A program made the translations under genes and the position numbers. A stretch of 64,000 nt of DNA from Sphingobium aromaticiconvertens (GTDB lineage Bacteria > Pseudomonadota > Alphaproteobacteria > Sphingomonadales > Sphingomonadaceae). The stretch's first letter is position 1, and each line of letters begins with the position of its first letter. The DNA lies in contig NZ_JBANRJ010000002.1 of assembly GCF_037154075.1 (NCBI RefSeq), positions 127,524 to 191,523 of the forward strand, in the 5' to 3' direction. Positions 8,281-17,408 of this stretch are shown here, one piece after another. The notes under the pieces were generated by a model. It ran no database searches and had not been told where the DNA came from. It saw only the letters and a program-made list of their open reading frames with translations.

Positions 8281-8362
8281 GTCGTAGGAGGCAGCGCCGA
8301 TCGCGCAAGAGGGGAGGGGGCATGCGCGGAGCGAACCAAAATCTTCGATAGGAGTTTCGCTT

Positions 8363-9262
8363 ATGTCAGTCACCATCGACGCAGCGGTTCGCGCCAAGCA
8401 GATCGTCGAGAGCCTGGGCGGACGCTGGTCTGGATCGCGCGGCGAGTGCCGCTGCCCCGCCCATGACGATCATTCCCCCAGTCTTTCGGTCCGCCTCGGC
8501 ACCAAGGCGATCCTGTTCAAATGCTTCGCCGGATGCACATCGACCGATGTCCTCAAGGCTCTCGATCGTCAGGGTTTGCACGATCGAGAGCCGGTCCATG
8601 TCGAAACGCGCGCGGCGTCACGCGATCTGAGCGGTTTGGCCAGGTCATTATGGCAGCACAGCATCCCCATCGCCGGCACACCGGCTGAAGCCTATCTTCA
8701 TGCTCGGGGCCTTTATGCGCCGACGCCCGACCTTCGCTTCAATCCACAGACGATCATAGGAAAGGGGAAGGATCGGCGCAGCCTTCCCGCAATGATCGCC
8801 GCAGTGAGGAATGAGCTCGGCCTGGTCGCGGTCCACCGGACTTTTCTTGATACCACCGAGATTTTGCGCCGCCCCTTCCGCAAGCCCAAGCTCGCGCTGG
8901 GTCTGCTCGGTTCGGGCAGCGTGCGGTTTGGTGAGCCGGATGACGTTCTGGGCATCGCCGAAGGGATCGAAGATGCCCTGTCGGCCATCGACTGGTTCCA
9001 ATTGCCGGTTTGGGCTGTGCTTGGTGCCGAGCGCTATGCTCATGTCGGCATACCGTCCCATGTGAAGCGCGTCATCGTGTTTGGTCAGCGGAACAAGGCG
9101 GCGAAGATCTGCTTGAAGAGGGCAGGGGAGCACCTCAGCGCCAACGGGCGAAGGGTCGAGGAGTGGCTCCCATCCGACCATGACGACTGGAACGATGCTC
9201 TGCGCGATCGGCTTGCCCGCAACGCCGTTCCTCGCACCGTGATCCAGACACACGCCCACTGA
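8363..9262 (+). CDS. Toprim-domain primase/helicase-type protein
   Basis: A 299-aa protein with an N-terminal primase-like zinc motif (CPAH near residue 31 and CFAGC near residue 54), a central DUF7146-like region (PAEAYLHARGL) and a C-terminal Toprim fold with the acidic motif IAEGIEDALSA (about residues 199-209). It is expected to bind DNA and synthesise primers during plasmid replication or conjugative establishment. The ATG follows GATAGGAG. It lies between ssb and the helicase/methyltransferase gene on the same strand. The usual DxD of Toprim is poorly conserved (VIVFGQRNKAAK where VIxADxDxAG is usual), so catalytic activity is uncertain. Confidence 0.75.
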   Translation: MSVTIDAAVRAKQIVESLGGRWSGSRGECRCPAHDDHSPSLSVRLGTKAILFKCFAGCTSTDVLKALDRQGLHDREPVHVETRAASRDLSGLARSLWQHSIPIAGTPAEAYLHARGLYAPTPDLRFNPQTIIGKGKDRRSLPAMIAAVRNELGLVAVHRTFLDTTEILRRPFRKPKLALGLLGSGSVRFGEPDDVLGIAEGIEDALSAIDWFQLPVWAVLGAERYAHVGIPSHVKRVIVFGQRNKAAKICLKRAGEHLSANGRRVEEWLPSDHDDWNDALRDRLARNAVPRTVIQTHAH

Positions 9263-9292
9263 AGAGAGGAGAGGAGGCCTCCGGCTTGTTGA

Positions 9293-9311
9293 TCCGGTGA
9301 TGGGCACCGGA
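9293..9311 (+). promoter_or_regulatory. Leader stem-loop before helicase gene
   Basis: TCCGGTG-ATGGG-CACCGGA: perfect 7-bp stem with loop ATGGG, ending 20 nt before the start codon, preceded by the purine tract GAAGAGAGGAGAGGAGG. Confidence 0.5.
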
Positions 9312-9331
9312 CGACACGATGGAGTCCTACA

Positions 9332-11914
9332 ATGCACACCTCAGCCGCTGCTCTCGAACTCGATTTCACTGAACCATCCATTACCGCCGCAAACGCGGTC
9401 TATGCCGAGCTCCGCAAAGGCGACAGCGTGGACCGGCCTGGCCTGCTCCGGGCGATGGAAACGGCCTATCGCTCAACCGCTGCCGATGGGCATTGGTCAC
9501 TCCGCGATGCTTATGATGTGCTGGAGCTGGCCCAGGTTCTGCACCTCGCCACGCTTGACCTGTCGCAAGAGCCCGCCGAGTGCCTTGCGGCCCTGACCGC
9601 GCTCACCGCATCCCTGCCGACGCATAATGTGCGCAGCGAAGAACAGATCGCACTCCAGCAATTTTCGACACCGGCCGCGATTGGCTACCTTGCCGCACTC
9701 GCCGTCCGCATCACCACAGCCGATACCGTCCTGGAGCCCTCCGCCGGCACCGGGCTCCTCGCCGTTTTCGCCGCGCGCGCTGGCGCCAAGCTTGTCCTCA
9801 ACGAGATCGATCCGGGGCGCGCTGCCATGCTCCAGGCAGCATTCCCCACTGCACCGGTCAGTCGCCATGATGGCGAACTCATCGACGATCTGCTGCCGCT
9901 GTCGATCCGCCCGACCGCCGTGCTCATCAACCCGCCCTTTTCTCGCAGCATCGGTCGACATGCCGACCCGCTTGCCGCGCTCCGCCACTTGCGCGCCGCC
10001 CTGAAACGGCTTGATGCCGGGGGGCGCTGCGCCGCTATCCTTCCCGATCGCGTGGATACATCGAGCCGCGCCTGGGCGAAGGTGACCGACGGCTGTGCGA
10101 TCACGATCCACGTCGAACTGCCCGCCAATGCCTATGCCAAACACGGCACCAGCCAGATCGTGAAGCTCATCGTTCTGGAAAAAGGTTTCCAGGATCACGT
10201 CGCCATCGTTCGGTGCAACTCACTCGCCGAAGCGCTCGCGACGATCATCGCTTCGCCTGCCAGCGTTACGGAAACCCCGCGACTCTCCCCAGCGAGTCTT
10301 GCACCAACCCGAGCGCGCGCATCCCTACTCGGCGGTCTCTCGAGCAGACCCCGGCTTTCGGCCCCGATCGCGACGACCGCCCAATCTCTCGGAGCGCTTG
10401 ATATCGGCTACACTGTCTTTGCTGAACCCGTACCGACCGGTGAGGCGGTGGGGGTGTACCTGCCGTATCGGCCAAGCCGCATCGCCATTCCCTGTGCATC
10501 CGCGCATCCGACCGCTCTGGTGGAATCGATCGCCATGGGCTCGATTACGGCACCGCGGCCGTCTTACGTTCCGAAGCTGCCGGCCGGTGTAGTCGACAAC
10601 CGGGTGCTGTCCGACGCTCAGCTCGAAACGCTGATCTACGCCGGGGACGCTTTCGAGCGCGACATCTCCGGTCTGTTCAAGGCGGCCGAGGAAGGGTTGT
10701 CGCTCGCGCCGGACCAGGACGGTCGCCCTTACCGGACCGGATTCTTCCTTGGCGACGGCACGGGTGCCGGCAAGGGCCGTCAGGTTGCCGCCATCATCCT
10801 CGACCAGTGGCTACGCGGGCGCCGCAAGCACATCTGGATATCCAAGACCGAGACACTGCTGGAGGACGCACGTCGCGACTGGACCGCGGTCGGCGGTCTC
10901 GCGCTCGACATCCAGCATCTCAACCAGTGGAAGCTGGGCTCGGCCGTAGGCGCGGCCGAGGGTGTGCTCTTCCTCACTTATGCGACGCTCCGCTCCAACC
11001 GGGGGGACAAGGGTACTCGCCTTCAGCAGATCCTCGACTGGGTCGGCGATGATTTCGACGGTATGATGGTGTTCGACGAGGCGCACGAAATGGCGGGTGT
11101 CGCCGGCGGCGAAGGCCGTTTCGGCACCAAGGACGGCTCCGATCAAGGCATCGCCGGCGTGCGCCTGCAGAACCTGCTGCCTCGCGCCCGCGTCCTATAC
11201 GTGTCGGCGACCGGCGCATCGGACGTCAACAATCTCGCTTATGCCACCCGGCTTGGCCTGTGGGGTCCGACCACCGCCTTCGCCGATCGCCGCGCATTCG
11301 TCGACAGCCTGCGGCGTGGCGGGATCGCGGCGATGGAATTGATCGCCCGCGACCTGAAGATGCAGGGCCTCTATGTCGCCAGGGCGCTCAGTTTCGCCGG
11401 TGTCGAATATGACATCCTTGAACATCGCCTGACGCCCGATCAGGTCGAGGTCTACGACGCCTATGCCGATGCGTGGGCGATCATCCACGCCAATTTGCGC
11501 ACCGCGCTCGATGCCACCCGGGTGACGGACAGTTTCTCCAACGACACCTACAACAGCGGCGCGAAGGCTGCGGCACTGTCGATCTTCGAATCCACCAAGC
11601 AGCGATTCTTCGGCCAGATCCTGATCGGCATGAAGCTGCCCTCGCTGATCCCGGCGATCAGAGCGGATCTGGCCCGGGGCGAGAGCGTCGTGATCCAGCT
11701 CGTCTCGACGTCCGAGGCGATGCTCAACCGGGCACTGGCCGCGCTGAACGCCGAGGACCGGGCGAATCTGGATATAGAGCTTTCACCCAAAGAGTATGTC
11801 TTATCTGGAGATCCAGATAAGATGTATTCTTTGCAGTCGAGATTTATGTCGAGCGGTTCGCGTGCGGGCGCGGATTTACGTGATGAAGACATAGTTTCTA
11901 CTCCAGATAATTAA
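9332..11914 (+). pseudogene. Strawberry-notch-like methyltransferase/helicase, N-terminal half
   Basis: The 860-aa reading frame carries a DNA-methyltransferase-like domain (FSTPAAIGYLAALA near residue 110, EPSAGTGLLAVFAA, NPPFS near residue 200) followed by the strawberry-notch helicase AAA domain (GDGTGAGKGRQ near residue 475; FDEAHEM near residue 581). True homology ends about LSPKE (11794). The last ~40 residues are read from the left end and terminal inverted repeat of an inserted recombinase element. The missing C-terminal half resumes at 15531. Before the insertion the protein would have been about 1,400 aa. Such proteins are common on sphingomonad and rhizobial plasmids; the role is unproven (DNA remodelling or protection of incoming plasmid DNA). 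The half protein lacks the helicase C-terminal motifs. Confidence 0.82.
11788..11833. repeat. 46-bp imperfect palindrome at RIT left end
   Basis: Two 22-bp arms, beginning CAAAGA and ending TTATCTGGA at the centre, match at 19 of 22 positions around a central GA. It contains the perfect CTTATCTGG-AGAT-CCAGATAAG. It looks like a tyrosine-recombinase core site: two inverted arms around a crossover. The right end has only a single arm (CAAAGAAT). Confidence 0.65.
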
Positions 11915-11919
11915 TGTGG
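11826..11919 (+). repeat. RIT left terminal inverted repeat (94 bp)
   Basis: Reverse complement of 15439-15532 with one mismatch near 11873 (A against G). Homology stops sharply at both ends. Confidence 0.9.
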
Positions 11920-11953
11920 TGGGACGATGCCCGGAGGCGTGAGGCCTCCGGAG

Positions 11954-12958
11954 TTATGCTCGTTTCCGGACGTCGTTGAGCATCATGATCAGCGGGTCAG
12001 CCGGAGGTCTGAACTTGCCTGGTTTGATAGCCGGCGCCCCGTGCGCAGCGAGGATTTGCAGCTTTTCTTGGGGGTCAGCGCGCAGATAGGCTTCCGTGCT
12101 CTGGATGCTGGCATGCCCGAGCCAGAGCGCCACTTTGCGGATGTCGCCGGTCGCAGCAAGCGTGTGCATTGCGCAGGAATGCCGGAGCACGTGAGGCGTG
12201 ACCCGCTTGCGTAGCAAGGACGGCTGCTTCTTCGCGGCCGTGGCCACATGCTTGGCCAGCCTGAACGCAAATCCGTCACGGCTCATTGGTTCGTCGTTGG
12301 CGTTGAGGAATATCTCTAGCGCGTGACATCGCGGCCTGACGGCGAGCCAGGCCCGCAGGGCTGCCTGCGTTTCGCGCCAGAGGGGTAGGACGCGCTCGCG
12401 TCGGCCCTTGCCGACGATGTGGACCGTGGCGAGCGAACGTTCCGGAAAGTCTTGCATTTGTAGCGACAGCAGTTCGGCGACACGCAGGCCGCCAGCATAG
12501 GCGAGATGTAGCATAGCGCGATCCCTCGTACCCAGGCGGGAACGGGGATCCGGTGCATCCAATAGCGCGGTGATCTCGTCCCGTGTCAGATAATCGATCA
12601 GGGTCGTGTCGGTCCGCTTAGTCGGCACGGAACGGATACGTAGCGCGAGGTCGAGGCAGACGGGGACGCGATACTCGATGTAGCGGAAGAACGCCCGGAT
12701 CGCCGCGAGCCGGGCGTTGCGGGTTCTGGGACTGTTCTTACGTGCATTTTCCGCATGGTCGAGGAAGGCCATGATCAACTCAGGGTGAAAATCCTCGATC
12801 GTCAGATCGGTGGGCCGTCGCTTGAGCCGATCGGCCGCGAAGCGGACCAGCAGCGCGAAGCAGTTCGCATAGGTCGTCACCGTGTGCGGGCTGACATTGC
12901 GCTCGCGGGGCAGATGATCGCGCAGGAACGCGGCGAGATGGGAAGCGAGCGCGGTCAT
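11954..12958 (-). CDS. RIT tyrosine recombinase C
   Basis: A 334-aa tyrosine recombinase. N-terminal SAM-like domain (VSPHTVTTYANCFALLVRF) then the catalytic domain: Arg in AGGLRVAELLSL, His-x-x-Arg in PHVLRHSCAMHTL, His in WLGHASIQSTEAYL and the nucleophile Tyr in the same block. All expected catalytic residues are present. The start at 12958 overlaps the stop of the preceding recombinase in an ATGA, indicating translational coupling; a longer in-frame start at 13036 would run deep into the neighbour and is less likely. Last gene of the trio. Confidence 0.85.
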   Translation of the reverse strand: MTALASHLAAFLRDHLPRERNVSPHTVTTYANCFALLVRFAADRLKRRPTDLTIEDFHPELIMAFLDHAENARKNSPRTRNARLAAIRAFFRYIEYRVPVCLDLALRIRSVPTKRTDTTLIDYLTRDEITALLDAPDPRSRLGTRDRAMLHLAYAGGLRVAELLSLQMQDFPERSLATVHIVGKGRRERVLPLWRETQAALRAWLAVRPRCHALEIFLNANDEPMSRDGFAFRLAKHVATAAKKQPSLLRKRVTPHVLRHSCAMHTLAATGDIRKVALWLGHASIQSTEAYLRADPQEKLQILAAHGAPAIKPGKFRPPADPLIMMLNDVRKRA

Positions 12959-13869
12959 GCTGCGTCTCCCAGGAAAAGCTGCTCGCCGGCGACGGCAATG
13001 TCGCGAAGCAGGACCGGTGTTGCCTCGAGATACCAATATGTGTTGGCGACATCGGCATGACCCAGATAAGCGCTGAGCGCCGCCATATGATGGCGGATCG
13101 CCTCCCGATCGCGAGAACAGGACTCCAGTGACCGGACGGCGAAAGTGTGCCGCAGATCGTGGATGCGGATACCCGGCGTTCCGGTTGGTCCACGGAAGCC
13201 TAGCTTGCGAGCCAATCTGACGAAGACGATGTGAACAACAGTCTGGTGGGGTGCCCGCCCTCTCGTAGTGACGAACAGGTCATCACCGCTGGCGCCCAAC
13301 CTCCTGCGGATATCCAGATATGTGTCCAGAGCCTCGCGCGTCGATGATAGGATCGGCACGAGACGTTGCTTGCCGAACTTGCCGTTGCGGACGATAAGAC
13401 CATCGTCTGCGATATCCCCGCGCTGGAGTGCCAGAGCCTCGGATATCCGCAGCCCCGTCGTTGCCAGCAGGCCAAACAGATAGTGGTAGGTATATCGGCT
13501 GATTTTGCCTTCCGGCGGAAGATCCAGGGCAGCCTGCATAATCGCTCCAAGCTGCTCGGGCTCGATGATGTGGGGCGTCGGGCGACGACGCTTCCCACTC
13601 CCGAATACGCCCGCTGGCGGCACCTCATGCTGCTGATCCTCGGCATGGGCATAAAGGCAAAAGCGGCGCAGATGGTCGAATCTGTCCCGGGCGACGTTCT
13701 GGGAACTGGCTGACCGGCACCAATCATATAGCCTCTCGGCTTTGATGTGCCGATCGCCAAAACCATCAGCATAGCGGGCAAATTGTCGAAGCAACCGGTC
13801 CTGCACGTCGAACTTGCGGCCGAAACTGCGATGCAACGCGACATAGCGTTCGATCTGAGTGTTCATCAT
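12955..13869 (-). CDS. RIT tyrosine recombinase B
   Basis: A 304-aa tyrosine recombinase with Arg in TTGLRISEALAL, His-x-x-Arg in IHDLRHTFAVRSL, and YLGHADVANTYWYLEAT holding the second His and the Tyr nucleophile. The start codon (13869) overlaps the stop of recombinase A in ATGA, and its own stop overlaps the start of C in the same way, so the three are made from one message. Acts with A and C in moving the element. Confidence 0.85.
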   Translation of the reverse strand: MMNTQIERYVALHRSFGRKFDVQDRLLRQFARYADGFGDRHIKAERLYDWCRSASSQNVARDRFDHLRRFCLYAHAEDQQHEVPPAGVFGSGKRRRPTPHIIEPEQLGAIMQAALDLPPEGKISRYTYHYLFGLLATTGLRISEALALQRGDIADDGLIVRNGKFGKQRLVPILSSTREALDTYLDIRRRLGASGDDLFVTTRGRAPHQTVVHIVFVRLARKLGFRGPTGTPGIRIHDLRHTFAVRSLESCSRDREAIRHHMAALSAYLGHADVANTYWYLEATPVLLRDIAVAGEQLFLGDAA

Positions 13870-15407
13870 GCCGCGTCCCCCGGCCATTCCTGAGCGACCT
13901 TAAGCAGCATCGGTATGTCGACCTTGGCGTAGATGGCGGTCGTCGCCGGGGAACGGTGACGCAGGATCGTGCCGACCGACTCCAGACCGGCACCGGCGCG
14001 CAGCATCCGTGTGGCCAGCGAATGTCTAAAGGCGTGGGCACCCGTCGGCACGCCCTCAATGGCGCCTCGATCAAATACACGGGCTACGATACCGGCGATC
14101 TCCGCTGACGAACTGAACGGTCGGAAAGGAGGTTGCACGCGCACGAACAACCGCTCCTCGCTAATCGGCGGCCGTGCCTGCTCCAGATAGTCGAGGATCG
14201 CATCCCCGACATCCTGGGGAAGCGGCAGGCGGTCGGGCCGCCTGCTCTTGCCACAAACCCGTAGATATCCTTCGTTCCAGTCGATATCCGTCAGGTGTAG
14301 CTGCCAGATATCGCCCGCTCGCAGGCCGAGCCTGGCCAGCAGCAGGATGATGGCCTTGTCGCGGATCTCCACCGCGGTGCCGGTCTGGCAGGATGCGATG
14401 ATCTTCTCGATCGTGGCCTCATCCATGTAGCGTGGCAGGGTGCCGAGTCGATAGCGCCTTATGGGCGGAAAGGCGTGCTGGAGAGCTGGGGCGCACTCTC
14501 CGCGTGAGACGAGAAAGCGCACATAGCTCCGCATGATGCCGGCGATGGTCGATGCGGAACCGGGTGCCTCAGTGATGCGGTGGCTGACGATCCGCCTGAT
14601 AACGGCCGCGTCAATATCCGACGGTGGGTCGAGCATGGGAAGCCATCGCTTCACCTCTCCGCAGTAGCGCCGGATCGTCCCGGCAGAGCTGCCGCAATGA
14701 GTCGTTAGCCATGCCTTGTAGGCGGCCAGATCTTCGTCTTGATGTTGCCGGCTATGCGCCTGCGAAAGGATATGCCGATCACGCAGAAAACCGAGGAAGC
14801 GCCGCGCGCCTTTGCTGCGTCGTAACGGTCCGTGGCGGCCGATCAGCGTTCCGCGCTTGCGGTATACCGGGCACCGACAATCGTGGCCGGCGTACTGGAT
14901 GACATGTTCGTCAGTGACATCATCCCAACGCAAGCGGGAGATCCGAACCCAGGCAGCAAAGTGTGCTGCCTCGGATCGATAGCTCTTGATGCTTGCTGCG
15001 CTGTAATGCTCCTGGACGAGAAATGGCGCGTACTCCGCCAACAGTGTGTCCATCTGATCGACATCATCGGGTACGTCGACAATGCCCAGATCCTCCAGGA
15101 AGCGGACGAAACGCCGGACCTTGCTGGTGAACTTTGGTCGGTTGGGCTCATGCCGAGAAAAGCCCTGACAGCGACACTGATGCTTCTCGAAACGTCGTAC
15201 GACGGGGTCATCGACCGCCGACACTGCAACGTCCTGTTGCCCGATCCAGAACAGGAAATGGCGAGCGGCGGCTTTGTAAAGCGCAGCTGATCCCGCCGCG
15301 CTCCCCAGAAGAGAAGAGTGGAAGGCGGTGGATAGAGCTTCTGAGGTGGGAGTGACTCCGGCCCAAGGTTCTGGGCGTCCGAATGAAACAATCGTCTTTG
15401 GCAACAT
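13866..15407 (-). CDS. RIT tyrosine recombinase A
   Basis: A 513-aa tyrosine recombinase and the first gene of the trio. The catalytic Arg is in LGLRAGDIWQLHLTDIDW, the His-x-x-Arg in AHAFRHSLATRML, and ILRHRSPATTAIYAKVD has the Tyr nucleophile, with His in the preceding RHR. The start at 15407 is preceded by GGAGGAACC, an excellent RBS; the in-frame ATG at 15443 lies within the terminal inverted repeat and lacks one. The N-terminal ~300 residues contain two arm-type/core-binding regions with several Cys residues (CRCQG, CRCPVY). Confidence 0.85.
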   Translation of the reverse strand: MLPKTIVSFGRPEPWAGVTPTSEALSTAFHSSLLGSAAGSAALYKAAARHFLFWIGQQDVAVSAVDDPVVRRFEKHQCRCQGFSRHEPNRPKFTSKVRRFVRFLEDLGIVDVPDDVDQMDTLLAEYAPFLVQEHYSAASIKSYRSEAAHFAAWVRISRLRWDDVTDEHVIQYAGHDCRCPVYRKRGTLIGRHGPLRRSKGARRFLGFLRDRHILSQAHSRQHQDEDLAAYKAWLTTHCGSSAGTIRRYCGEVKRWLPMLDPPSDIDAAVIRRIVSHRITEAPGSASTIAGIMRSYVRFLVSRGECAPALQHAFPPIRRYRLGTLPRYMDEATIEKIIASCQTGTAVEIRDKAIILLLARLGLRAGDIWQLHLTDIDWNEGYLRVCGKSRRPDRLPLPQDVGDAILDYLEQARPPISEERLFVRVQPPFRPFSSSAEIAGIVARVFDRGAIEGVPTGAHAFRHSLATRMLRAGAGLESVGTILRHRSPATTAIYAKVDIPMLLKVAQEWPGDAA

Positions 15408-15438
15408 GGTGGTTCCTCCAGCTGGTTGGGGCTGGGGC

Positions 15439-15532
15439 CACATTAATTATCTGGAGTAGAAACTATGTCTTCATCACGTAAACCCGCGCCCGCACGCGAA
15501 CCGCTCGACATAAATCTCGACTGCAAAGAATT
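15439..15532 (-). repeat. RIT right terminal inverted repeat (94 bp)
   Basis: Mate of 11826-11919. It contains GGAGTAGAAACT-ATG, so it supplies an RBS-like sequence and start codon (15465) reading outward into the interrupted host gene. Confidence 0.88.
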
Positions 15533-17285
15533 CGTCATGTCCTATCTCACGGCCGCCTTTCCCGTCCGTCAGATGAAGACCTTCGTCGACGACACCGGCA
15601 AGACGCGCTCCGAGCCTATGTCCGACGAGGAAGGGCGTCCCATCTTCAGCCAGGAAGCGGTCGAAATGCGCGACAATCTCGTCGAGCGGTTCTGCTCCCT
15701 GCCGATCGTGGGGTCCGCCCTTGACCATATCATCGGGCACTTCGGGACCGATGCGGTCGCCGAGGTGACGGGACGCAGCCGGCGCATCGTCATCGACGCG
15801 CACGGTCGCCAACGAATCGAGAGCCGTTCGCCGCGAACAAACCTTGCCGAGACCGACGCCTTCATGCGGAACGAGAAGAAGATCCTGATCTTCTCCGATG
15901 CAGGCGGCACCGGGCGCAGCTATCACGCGAGTCTCACCGCCGAGAACCAGTCGCGCCGCAACCACTATCTGCTCGAACCCGGTTGGCGCGCTGACGCGGC
16001 CATCCAGGGTCTCGGCCGCACCCATCGCACGCACCAGGCAACCGCGCCGCTGTTCCGTCCGGTATCGACCGACTGCCGCGGCGAGCGGCGCTTCATCTCG
16101 ACGATTGCCCGCCGCCTCGATAGCCTTGGTGCCCTGACACGGGGCCAGCGTCAGACAGGCGGCCAAGGTCTGTTCGACCCGCGGGACAATCTCGAAAGCG
16201 ACTATGCCAAGGAATCCCTCGAAACATGGTTCCGCCTGCTTGCCGACGGTAAACTGCGCTCGACCACACTTGGCGAATTCCAGACCCTGACCGGACTTGA
16301 GCTGGAGGGCGAAGGCGGAGGGCTGAAGGAGGAACTGCCGCCCATCCAGCGCTGGCTCAATCGTATTCTCGCGCTGCGCATCGCGTTGCAGAATGCGATC
16401 TTCGATGAATATCTTGGTCTGATCGAGGCCCGGATCGAGGCGGCGCGCGAAGCCGGCACGCTCGATCTCGGCGTTGAAAGCATCAATGCCGAACGCATCA
16501 CGATCCTTGATCGCACGATCATCCGGCGCGACCAGACCAGTGGCGCCGAAACTGAGATTCTGCGCCTGGAAACAGAGGAGCGCTACAAGCCGCTCCCGCT
16601 CGACCGTGCGTTGCGTATCCTGGGCGATGACGCGCGTCCGATCGTCAATCGCAAGTCCGGGAGGGCCGCGATCCGGTGCAGCACCTATTCGCTCACCGAT
16701 GACGATGGTGAGATCGTTCGCCGTTACGAGCTCGTTCGGCCGACCCGTTCCGAGCGGATGCGGCAGGATTTGCTGCTCGAAACGATGTGGGAAGAGACCA
16801 GCGAGGAGGAATTTTCGGCGCTGTGGCAGGCCGAGGTCGAAGAGATGCGGGACAAGACCCGCACCAGCACGCTCTATCTGGTCGCGGGCCTGCTCCTGCC
16901 GGTCTGGGATCGCTTGCCCGATGATCATGTTCAGGTCTGGCGCCTGAACACCGATGACGGTCAGTCTTTCCTCGGCCGGATCGTTCCTGCACCGCTGGTG
17001 TCGAAGCTCGCGGACGCGTTCGGGATCAACGCCGCCATCACCGTGTCAGGCGACGATACCGCAAAGCATGTGATGACCAGCGGCGAGATATCGTCCGTTG
17101 GAGCCTACCGGCTCAAGCGCAGCTTGGTCGCCGGCCAGCAGCGCCTCGAACTGCTCGATTGGCCGCACACGCGGCTTGCCGAACTCAAGGCAGCCGGCTG
17201 TTTCACCGACATCATCCAGCACAGGACGCGGATGTTCGTTCCCGTCGCGAATGCCGCTGCCGTCATCGAGCGCATCGCCGCTTGA
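15465..17285 (+). pseudogene. Strawberry-notch-like helicase, C-terminal half
   Basis: The 606-aa frame begins inside the RIT inverted repeat: the first ~22 residues (MSSSRKPAPAREPLD...) are element-encoded. From FVMSYLTAAFPV (15531) it continues the host protein interrupted at 11794. It contains the helicase C-terminal signature of strawberry-notch proteins (FSDAGGTGRSYHASL near residue 145 and the motif-VI-like QGLGRTHRTHQ near residue 185), then a long family-specific tail. Because the inverted repeat provides an RBS-like sequence and ATG, this half could still be translated. Whether the two halves can reassemble into an active enzyme is unknown; by default it is treated as a disrupted gene. 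Confidence 0.8.
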
Positions 17286-17295
17286 CGATCCAGGT

Positions 17296-17363
17296 CCTCT
17301 CTCCGCGCCCAGCGCAGGAGAGGGGAGGGGGCCCTCGGCTTTGTGGGCCTGATGAGCAGGCTC
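17296..17363 (+). promoter_or_regulatory. Leader hairpins before parB-like gene
   Basis: CCTCTCTCC (17296-17304) can pair with GGAGAGGGG (17317-17325) within the purine tract. A second small stem GCCTG-ATGAG-CAGGC lies at 17347-17361. The gene starts 48 nt further on. Confidence 0.45.
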
Positions 17364-17408
17364 GCGTGACCGTCGAGGCGGCGCGCCAGTTCCAGATGGA
17401 GACGAAAG

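Larger units (their letters stand above)
11788..15532. mobile_element. Recombinase-in-trio (RIT) element
   Basis: An insertion of about 3.7 kb carrying three overlapping tyrosine recombinase genes and bounded by 94-bp inverted repeats, 11826-11919 and 15439-15532, which differ at one position. It splits the methyltransferase/helicase gene. Rejoining CCCAAAGAG (left) to GAATTCGTC (right) restores an uninterrupted frame (S-P-K-E-F-V-M-S). At the left the element extends 38 bp beyond the repeat as a 46-bp imperfect palindrome (11788-11833). This matches the described RIT class (three adjacent recombinases plus terminal inverted repeats). Confidence 0.88.

Noticed and set aside
15474..16928. A 484-codon minus-strand frame over the helicase C-terminal half
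   Set aside because: Shadow of a gene with clear strawberry-notch helicase motifs.
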